From: JAWRCU01 sp033542235
GTDB lineage: Bacteria; Pseudomonadota; Alphaproteobacteria; Rhizobiales; Rhizobiaceae
Direction of reading: 5' to 3'
Assembly: GCF_033542235.1 (NCBI RefSeq)
Contig: NZ_JAWRCU010000025.1
Coordinates: 6,027-70,026 of the forward strand
Length of the DNA: 64,000 nucleotides
Every line of letters starts with the position of its first letter. Within the stretch, counting starts at the first letter, position 1. The notes beneath the pieces are model-generated. The model ran no database searches. It was not told the DNA's origin and saw nothing but the letters and a program-made list of their open reading frames with translations. Shown here in pieces: positions 1-9,300 of this stretch. The translations under genes were made by a program, and so were the position numbers.

Positions 1-3000
1 CGACGCTGACGAAGGCGCCGTCGAGGATGCTCGCCGCCAGAAGCTGGTTGTCGATCTTCAGGCTGCCGCCGTTTGGCGCCAGCTTGACGACTTGGCGGGT
101 CGTCACCGGGAATACCGCCGGACGGACGGGGATGGAGACCGCCTGGTCCAGGCTCAAGTCGCCCGTCGCGGAAGCCAGGCGGATCGTGAGGTCCGCGTTG
201 CCGGTCTGGCGGGCGCTGATCGGGACGGTAAGCGACTGCCGCTTGCCCGTTTCGAGCCTCAGAGTGTCGGGATAATTGCCGGTATCTATGCCGGAGGATT
301 CCAGCGTCAGCCTATAGTCGCCAGCCGGTGCGTCGGTGTTGGCGATGTCGAGCCTGAGCTCGGCCTTGTCGCCGGGCGTCAGGAAGCGCGGCAGGCTGGC
401 CGTCACGACGACCGGGTCGCGGACGATCACATCTGATGTGGCATGGCCGACCCCGTCTTTTGTCCAGGCGACCGCCATCACGCGAACCGTGCCATTGAAC
501 TGCGGCAGGTCGAAGTCGATCACTACCTTGCCTTCGGCATCGAGCTTCACGATGCCGGAGAAGAAAGCGACGAGCTTCTCGGTCGGCGGACTGCCGCTGG
601 TCTGCATCTCAGCGCCGTCGCCGCCGGTCCTGAGCTTGCCGGTCGTACCGAGCGAGCCGTCGATCAGGCGGCCGTAAGGTCGCGCAGCTCGAGTCCCATC
701 ATGCGCTGGCCGAAGAACCAGTCGGCCGGGTCAGGCGCCTTATAGTTGGTGAGGTTCAAAATGCCGACATCGACCGCCGCCACCATCACATAGGCGACCG
801 TCGCCGGCGGAAGGCCGGACACGGAGACGGGGATCGAAAGCGGCTGGCGCGGCTCGGTCTTCTCGACCGTGCCGAGCGAAACGTCGAGTTTCCTGGGGCC
901 GGGATCGACGCTGAGCCACTCCACGCCTATGGCGCGGGAAGGCATGCGCGACTGCTGCGAATCGCCCGGCCGGAAGAGTGTGGCCGTGACATAGGCGCCG
1001 GCGCCCCAATTCTCAGCGACAGGGATGTCGATCGTTGCGCCGTCCTTCGGCACGCTTGCCGTGACCGTCTTCAGAAGCGTCTCGGAGCCGATCGTCACCA
1101 GCAGCTCGCCGGCAAAGTGCGGCGACACCTTGAGCTTGGCGACTTCGCCTGGCGCATATTCCGCCTTGTCGAGGGCAATCTCCAAAGCGTCAGGCGTCTC
1201 GGTGGAGGTCGCCTCGACGTACCAGCCGGCGTCGAACTGGTAACTCGTCACCGGGCCGCCTGGGTCGGCCGACGACACTTCGAGCTGGTACCGGCCCCAG
1301 CCGACAGGCAGGGAGATCGCGACGTCACCGTCCGGGCCAGCCTTCAATTTTCCTTCACCGATCGCCACCGTCGTCGTGATGGGCTCGTAGTTCCAGGAGT
1401 TGCCGTTTCGGTACCACTGGTAATTTCGGTCGAGGCGAACCAGCGACCACTGCAGCCCCTCGACGGCCTTCTTGTTGCCAGCCGGGTCCACATCGATCAC
1501 CCGGAACTTGGCCGTACCGCCTTCAGGCACGTAGTCGTCGGTGAATTCCGGCTTGATGCCGATCAAGTCGCCCGCCGGGCGAATATCGATGTCGAGCGAG
1601 CGCTCGACGGCGCGTCCGCCTGTCTCGCGCATGCGCACTGCGAGCTGGGCGGCAACCAGCCGCGTGGTCGACGGGAGCTGCCCGACTTCCACAGGGAAGG
1701 TCGCCTTGCCGTCTTCGCCGACGACAGGCAGGTCCCCCAGCGGAATACGCGTGGCGTCGCCCTCCTGCTCGTCGGCGAGGCCGAAGTGATAGCCGTCGAA
1801 GCGCTTCCATTCCCGCGTGGTGGACAGGTTGATCTCGCCTTCCAGCGCCAAGCCGGCGGCGGGCGCACCGTAGAGATAGCGGCCATCGACCGTGACGTTG
1901 GCAGTCTCGCCTGCCGCGATCTCCTGTCTGTCGGCTGACAGATCGAATTCGATGCGATCGGGAACGAAGTCCTCGACCAGGAACATCTGGCTTGCCACCG
2001 GCTCCTTCTTCGGATCGGTGTAGAGGTTCACGGTCCAAGTACCGCGCATGGCGTTGTCGGCGAGCCGGAGATCCACGGCATGGCCGCCGGCCTCCCTGCC
2101 GTCGCTCACGATGCGGCGGTCCTCGGCGCCGTCGGGACGTGAGAAGATGAAAGTGAGCGGCAGGCTCTCGACGGCCTTCGCAGCTTCGTCCCGCGCAAGC
2201 GCGCCGACATGCACGGTCTCGCCTGCGCGGTAGATGCCACGCTCCGTCCAGGCATAAACGTCGAGCGCGCCGGGTGCCGGGCGCCCGTCGACGCCGCGGT
2301 CGGAAAGATCGAAACCAGCCCGCGTCATGTCAAGGAAAACGAAGTCGTTCCCGGCCTGCTCGGCCATCAGCACAGCAGGCGTCATGCCGCCGTCGCCGCG
2401 GGTAAGTCCCGGCGTGAAGGTCGCGCGGCCGTCGGCGTCGGTCCTGGCCGTGCCGAGGATCTCGTTGTTCTTGGCCAGCAGCGTGAGATCGATGCCGGCG
2501 AGAGGTTTCGCCGTCGCAAGCGAACGCGCAAAGACGTTGAGCCCATCCTCGCCCGCATAGGTCGAGAGCCCGATGTCTGAGACCACGAACCACTGCGTGG
2601 CGCGCGAATTCCATTCGTCGCTCTTGTCGTTCTCCGGCCGTGCGGTCAGCACATAGACGCCCGGCTTGCGGTCGGGCAGCGCCTCGTCGATCGGGAAGCT
2701 GGTCGTCACTTCCTGGTTGAGCTGGCTCGCGATGTCGAGCTTGCCTTCCCAGACTGGCGCGCCCATCTGGTCGGAGATCGCAGTGACGTCATAGCCGTCC
2801 AGCTGGCGCAGGAACTGGTAGCCGGACAGGAGCTGGGCCAGCGAGCGGTCGCCGATGCGGTAGAGCTTCATGTCGGCGACGTTCATGTTGACGGTGACGA
2901 CCGGAATGCCATGGCGAGCCGTCGCCGGCAGCACGAAGCTGTCACCGGTGAAACGCGCCGATGGGGCACGGTCCTGTATGTAGACGTTGAGCAACACTGG

Positions 3001-4080
3001 AGCAGCCAGCACCTCGCCGATTGCAGCCGGCAGGCCCTGGCGGAAGGCGATGTCGTAGTATTTGCCGTGCTCCAGGCTCCCCACGCAGATCTGACGGCCG
3101 CCCGCGTCGACGGCTTTTGGAGCCTGGTTGTCGACGGTAACGAACTGCGAATAGTCGACGCCCTGCTTGACCAGATCTTCCGAGAACTGCGCGCAGACGC
3201 GCGGCGACGAATTGTCGGAATCGATCGAATGCTCGACGACGCGGAAGCCTTTGCGTGCCCTGAGATCATCATACTCGGCCTTGACCTCTGCCGAGTTCAC
3301 CAGCGCCAGCGACGCCTCGTAAGCCTGCAGCGCCGCGCGGAAGGAATCGCGACGGTCGAGCGCCTGGGCGAGGATGCGCAACGCGTCGGCGCGAGCAGTC
3401 TTGGTGCGCGAGAACTGGTACCCATTCCACGCTGCGGCCGTGCTGTTGCGCTGGAACAGTGCCGTCTCGTCGCCGTTGGCCGGCTGGATGGCGAGCACGG
3501 CGCGGGCGAGCGAGACCCACAGCGCGCCGTCATTGGGCGAAATCGTGAGTGCAGCCGTGTAATCCTGCATGGCAGCGCGAGCATCGCCCGACTGGATCGC
3601 CTGGTCACCGGCGCTGGTCAGCGCGGCCAAGCCCCGATCGCTGCTGGCCGTCGTGGCACTGTTGCCCGTGAGGCTCTGCCGGAAGTGCCGTGCCTCATCG
3701 GCCATCCAGGATGGGAAGAAGGCGAGCTCGGGCGGGGCGCCGATGTCGGGTGCCCCCGCGACGTTCACGACCTTGCCGGCAACCGCGCCGTTGAACGGTT
3801 TCAGCTGATTATAGTCGGATTTGAGGAAGCACCACTTAGCCTTTGTATTGTAAGTGAAAGCGCGGCATGACGAGTCGCCCAGGCAGGCTGCTTTGCACTG
3901 GTCGAGCGAGAAATTTTGCTCGGCGCGCAAGTCGAAGCCGAAATAGTCGCTGTTCTCGGTCGTGACGACGCTACGCGCCTCGCTGGCGGCCTGCGCAAGC
4001 CCTGTCTGCAAGGACAGGCCAATCAGCATGAGCAGGAAAACGAGAAAGGAAGAGAACCCCCGAGCCACGCGTAACGTCAT
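1..4080 (-). pseudogene. alpha-2-macroglobulin family protein with N-terminal PAN domain, frameshifted and partial
   Basis: Large secreted protease-inhibitor-like protein of the bacterial alpha-2-macroglobulin (YfhM-like) type. ATG at 4080 is preceded by GGAGGG; an in-frame ATG at 4116 lacks this. Residues 1-32 are a signal peptide. A PAN/apple module follows (about 33-95; cysteines 62, 66, 72, 84), then a helical TPR-like stretch and a long series of beta-sandwich (MG) segments. The frame ends at a TGA at 664-666, but the reading continues without a break in another frame from about 675 to the window edge, with typical A2M sequence (DLYGRLIDG, then PRFLTPGDKAEL). One base is missing near 676-679, where DL-TAA-stop replaces the expected DLYGRLID. 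So this is either a real null allele or a sequencing error. The thioester and C-terminal domains lie outside the window, so the A2M subtype cannot be judged. It is divergent from tamA. Confidence 0.85.
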
Positions 4081-4366
4081 CTTGCCCTCCGGACGTTGGC
4101 TGCAACCCCCTCCCAATTGACACGGCTCCGCAGAACCTTGTCAATCAGGCACGCGACGGACGTTTCCGGTCCGTCCCGATAGGGCGACGGTAGCGGCCCA
4201 GCGTGGCAAATCTGTAACGTTTTGCATCGCATCTGCCACTCGGACGGGCTTACGCCGCCCGAAAAGACTTCCTTCGCCCGCCAAATCCTGACAGTTCGAT
4301 TGTGGCTCCTTTAAGAGTGCTTGACGGGTTCAGTCGATTTTTAGTTTTAGGAGCTACATTGAGGGC

Positions 4367-6301
4367 ATGTTGAGTGAGGGACCGCGTAAGAAGGGGGGCG
4401 GCCTCGACGGCAGGCGGCTTCTGCGCGCCCTGTTGGCTGCATTGATTCTTGCAGGTGCGACGACCGCCGCGACCACTGCCGGGGCCTTCCAGCTGTTCGG
4501 CTTCAGGTTCTTTGAATCCGAGAACGAAGATGCCGATATCGTCGACCCGATCCACTACACGGTGACGTTTGAAGTCGCCGGCGGCGATACCGATCTCACG
4601 AAGCAGCTTCGTGATGCCTCGGCGATGGTCGCCGACGAAAAACGGCCGGTCTCCGGCTCACTCGGCGTGCTAGCCAAGGCGCGCAGCGAACGCGAACTGC
4701 TCGTTTCCGAGCTCTATAGGCGTGCGCGCTATGACGGGGTGGTCAACATCAGCATTGCCGGCACGCCTCTCGACGAACTGCCGCCGGACGCTGAGCTCGG
4801 CGCCGGGCCCGTGCCGGTCTCGATCGTCATCGATCCGGGCACCGTGTTCACGCTGGGAGATGTGGTGCTCAAGGGCGATGCCGCCGGTCTTTCTCCGGTC
4901 TCCTTCGGTCTGGTGCGCGGCGGCGATGCCAGCTCGGATGCCATCCTGAAAGCCGAGGCGCTGATCGTGCGGACGCTGAAGGAGGAGGGCAGGCCGCTCG
5001 CCAAGGTGACGAACCGCGAGATCGTCGCCGACCACGCAACCACGACGCTCGACGTGACCATGACGGTCGAGGCGGGGCCGATCGCCGGCTATGGCGCGAC
5101 GACGGTCAAGGGCACCGAAGCGATGGACCGCGACTTCACCGCCTACATGGCGGGACTAAAGCGTGGCCAGACCTATTCGCCGGTCGATATCGACGACGCG
5201 CGTCAGCGGCTTCTCAATCTCGAGGTTTTCAACAGCGTGGCGGTCAACGAGGCCGATGCTCTCGACGCGAACGGGCAGATCCCGATCAACGTCGCAGTCA
5301 GCGAGCGCAAGCGACGCTATTTCGGCATCGGAGCGAGTTATTCGAGCACCGACGGACTGGGCATCGAAGGCTATTGGGGCCACCGCAACCTGTTCGGCCA
5401 CGCCGAGAAGCTCCTGATCAAGGGCTCCATCAGCCGCATCGGCGAGTCGAGCGACGTTGGCCAGCTGGACTACAACGCCTCCATCATGTTCGAGAAGCCG
5501 GGTGTGCTCGGCCCGCCCTCGAAGTTCTTCACGACCATTGCGGCAGTATCGGAACATCCGGATGCCTATGACCGCCAGGCGGTCGGCGGCGAGCTTGGTG
5601 TATCGTATGACATAACCAGGAAGCAGTCCGTCTCGGCATCGGCAAAGGTCGAATATTCGAAGATCTCCGACGCCTTCGGCTCTATCGCCCCTAACCGTTA
5701 TCTTATCTTCAGCACGCCCCTGCAGTATGTCTATGACAACCGGGACAACAAGCTCGACCCGAAGAAAGGCTGGCGAGCCCTGGTGTTCGCGGAGCCGTCC
5801 TATGATACGATACACGGGACGGCCTGGCTGAAATTGAGGGGCGAGGCCTCGATCTACCAGTCGCTTGACGCGAACGGCAGATATGTAGGTGCGTTACGCG
5901 TCGCGACAGGCTCCATTGTCGGCGTCGACAATGTTACGGATATCCCAGCCGACCGACGCTTCTATGCCGGGGGTGGAGGGTCCGTCAGGGGCTACGCCTA
6001 TCAGGGCGTCGGCCCGAAGGATGCGAGGGGCCAGCCGACGGGTGGCCTGTCATATGCCGAGGCTTCGGTGGAGATGCGCATGGGCATAACCGACACCATA
6101 GGCATCGTGCCTTTCGTCGATGCCGGCACTGTCTCTTTAGAAGAGTATCCCGACTTTGCCGACGTGAAGGTCGGCGCCGGTCTCGGCTTGCGCTACCTGA
6201 CGCCGTTCGGGCCGCTCCGGCTCGACGCCGCCGTGCCAGTCAACCCCAGTCCCGGCGATCCCTCTTTCGCCATCTATGCCGGCATCGGACAGGCGTTCTG
6301 A
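4367..6301 (+). CDS. tamA: outer-membrane protein assembly factor TamA (Omp85 family)
   Basis: Outer-membrane half of the translocation and assembly module, which with TamB helps insert beta-barrel proteins and has been linked to phospholipid transport to the outer membrane. The 644-residue protein has a signal sequence within residues 17-41, POTRA-like repeats to about residue 300 and a C-terminal Omp85/surface-antigen barrel. In the barrel, the conserved GGGGSVRGYAYQ segment (near residue 540) and the aromatic C-terminus ending in F fit outer-membrane insertion. Start: the ATG at 4367 is the first in frame; the upstream Shine-Dalgarno is only weak (TTTAGGAGC about 14 bases before). The stop TGA overlaps the tamB ATG by one base, so the pair is translationally coupled. 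A divergent spacer of 286 bases separates it from the A2M gene. Confidence 0.93.
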   Translation: MLSEGPRKKGGGLDGRRLLRALLAALILAGATTAATTAGAFQLFGFRFFESENEDADIVDPIHYTVTFEVAGGDTDLTKQLRDASAMVADEKRPVSGSLGVLAKARSERELLVSELYRRARYDGVVNISIAGTPLDELPPDAELGAGPVPVSIVIDPGTVFTLGDVVLKGDAAGLSPVSFGLVRGGDASSDAILKAEALIVRTLKEEGRPLAKVTNREIVADHATTTLDVTMTVEAGPIAGYGATTVKGTEAMDRDFTAYMAGLKRGQTYSPVDIDDARQRLLNLEVFNSVAVNEADALDANGQIPINVAVSERKRRYFGIGASYSSTDGLGIEGYWGHRNLFGHAEKLLIKGSISRIGESSDVGQLDYNASIMFEKPGVLGPPSKFFTTIAAVSEHPDAYDRQAVGGELGVSYDITRKQSVSASAKVEYSKISDAFGSIAPNRYLIFSTPLQYVYDNRDNKLDPKKGWRALVFAEPSYDTIHGTAWLKLRGEASIYQSLDANGRYVGALRVATGSIVGVDNVTDIPADRRFYAGGGGSVRGYAYQGVGPKDARGQPTGGLSYAEASVEMRMGITDTIGIVPFVDAGTVSLEEYPDFADVKVGAGLGLRYLTPFGPLRLDAAVPVNPSPGDPSFAIYAGIGQAF

Positions 6302-9300
6302 TGGCCATGAGCATCGGGAGAATCCTTCGGCTCTTCGGATTTCTGGTCCTCATCCTGGTCGCGCTCGCGGCAGGCGCGGTCGCGATGCTGACGCTCACCG
6401 GCAAGGGCCGCGAGAACCTCGCGGGCCTGATTTCGACCATGGCCTCCACCCCGGAAAGGGGCGTCCAGATATTGGGCATTTCCGGCATCTGGTCGGGGCA
6501 GCTGCGCATCGATAGCGTCGTGATCTCCGACCAGGAAGGTGCATGGCTAGCCGCGCGGGGCATCGCGGTGGACTGGTCTCCCCGAGCTCTTTTCTCGAAG
6601 CTTTTCAAGGCGGACCTCGTGCATGCCGGCCGCATCGAAATGGCGCGGCTTCCGGCAACTGAACCTACGGCCGGTGCAAGTGCGGGTGAGGGCAGCGCCG
6701 GCGGGGGGTTGCCGGTAGAGCTCGATATCGCTCGCCTGGACCTTCCGCAGGTCGTGCTCGGCCCATCGCTCGCCGGCGAGATCGCCGAGATATCGGCCCA
6801 AGGATCACTACGGGCGGGTGCGCAACCGCTGATCGTGCATACCGACCTCAATATCGCCCGCCGCGACGGCAGGGAAGGAACGCTGGATGCCAGGATCGAC
6901 TTCGCGCCAGCCGAGAACAAGCTGGCACTCGACATCCATGGGGCGGAGCCGGCCGGCGGCATCATCGCCAATTTCCTGAGGCTTCCCGGCACTCCACCGG
7001 TCGAGATCGCGATCTCGGGAACGGGACCTGCAGCCAATTGGGACCTCACCGGGGCGTTGTCGATCGACGGCCAGGTCGTCACGAAAGTGACAGGCAAGCG
7101 GCAGCTCACCGACAAGGGCAATCGCATCGAAGCCAAAGGCGAGGGCAATTTCGCCCGCTTCGTGCCGGAGACGTTCCGTCCACTGATCGGCGAGCAGACG
7201 AACTTCGACTTTGCCGGAACGGTCGGAGGAGAAGGCGCCGTCACTATCGAGCGCGCCTCGCTCGACTCGGCCATCCTGTCTGCCAAGGCGCATGGCATTG
7301 TCGACCAGGCCGCGGCGAGCGACTTCGTCCTGGAAGTCACGGCGCGCTCGTCGCCGGCATCGCTCACCTTCGGCGAGGGGAAGGGTGCGGTCACCATCAC
7401 CGTCAAGCAAGCGTCGCTGCACGCCTCTGGGCCTGGCGCAACTCCGGCAATCGATTTGTCTGCAAGTATCGAACGACTGGTCAGCGCCGAGGCCGAGCTG
7501 AGCGGCGTGGAAGCCAGATTGCATTCGGACGGGTTCGACATCGCCCGACGCGCCGGTCCGCTGAACATCTCCGCAACCGCGGCGAGCGGAGGAAGCATCA
7601 ACGAAACGGTCGCGGGCCTGCTCGCCGGCACGCTGAAAGCGAATGTCACAACAACCCTGACGGAAAATGCGGTCCGCATAGATGCCGGGGCAATCGCCAC
7701 AGGTACCGTCGACGCAATGCTTTCCGGCGACGTATCCCTGGCAGACGGCACGATGAAGCTCGATGTCGCAGCTGATGTGCTGTCCGCCATATTGCCGGCA
7801 GCCGCCCGCGCACAGCTTGCCGACAAGGTGAACGTCACGGCTACCCTCAATCGCGACGCGGCCGGGATGATCCGCCTCGATCCGCTCACCGCGAGGTCCG
7901 GCAACATAGATGCGGGCGGCAGCATCGCATACGCCATCGATCGGATCGACGCCGATCTCAAGGGCAGCCTCACCGATGTTTCGAAGCTGTCGCCGCAGCT
8001 GTCGGGTTCCGCCGACTTCACGCTGCGCGCGACCGGAGCTCCCGCAGCGCCCGACTTTGCCGCGACGGTCACCAGCGGAAAGATTGCGGCCTTGGGCCGC
8101 GAGCTCACGGACGTTTCCCTGACGGCGAGCGGAAAGGTGCAGCCCGACAACCCTACTGCGAATGTCGGCCTCAAGGCTACCTTTGCGGGTCAGGCGCTAG
8201 CTGCCGAGGGCGTCGTCAAAACCGAGGGCGGACAACACCACATTCAGGGCCTGCTGCTCACCCTTGGCGAAAACAGGATCTCCGGGGACCTGGTCCTCGA
8301 TGAAGCGCTTCTTCCGCAAGGCTCGCTTTCGCTTGCCCTGTCCGATCTCGGTCCGCTCGCCTCGCTGGCGTCCGAGCAGGTTGCCGGCCAGGTCGACGGA
8401 ACGCTCCGCTTCCTCAAGGCGGATGGCCTGCCCCAGGTTGCGATCAACGCCAAAGCCGCGTCGATCACACGCGGCGATATTTCGGTGAAAGACGCCGAGT
8501 TGACCGGCCTCGTCGCCAATTATGTGGCGGCGCCGGCCGTCTCAGGCAAGGTGAGGGCGGTATCGGTCAGTTCGGGCGCGACGACGGTACGCAATGTCGA
8601 TCTCTCGCTTGCTCGTGCCGATAGCTGGACGAGCTTTTCCGGCGGCGCCATCGTCAACAACATCGAGGCCCAGGCTAGGGGACGGCTGGCCGTGTCGGAC
8701 GGTACCGCGACCGTCGAGCTCGCCTCCGCCTCCGCGAATGGCAGCGGCCTCAACGGCACACTCCCCAATACGACCGTCACGGTAAGAAGTGCCGCGGCTG
8801 GTTCTGCCGGCGGGCCTGAGCTGGCCATGGACATGGCGGGCGAGACGCCGGCACTGCTGACCTTTGGCGAAGGCCCCGGCCAAGTCAAAATCATCGTCAA
8901 GAGAGTAACGCTTCACGCCTCTGGTCCGGCCAATGCGCAGATCGTCGATGGATCGGCTAGCCTCGAGAAGGTGATCACGTCTCAAGCCGAGCTCAGCGGC
9001 GTCGAGGCAAAGCTGCATTCAGATCGGTTCGATCTTGCCAACCGGTCGGGGCCGGTGACGGTCTCCGCCACCGCCGAGAGCGGCGGCAGCGCAAATGAGA
9101 CGATCGCTGGATTGCTGGCCGGCATGCTCAAGCTCGACGCCACGGCAATGCTCTCGAAGGACAGCATCCATATCGAGCAGGGCATCTTTGCCAGCGATAG
9201 CGTGAATGCTGCGGTCTCCGGCGATGCGTCGCTTGCCGACGGCTCGCTGCGGCTCGATGTGAAGGGAGATCTCCTTTCGGCGTTGTTGCCTGCTGCGGCG

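Noticed and set aside
6240..8174. Long minus-strand ORF (644 codons) inside tamB
   Set aside because: Shadow of a GC-rich coding frame: Ser/Ala/Pro/Arg-rich, no domain, wholly inside tamB.
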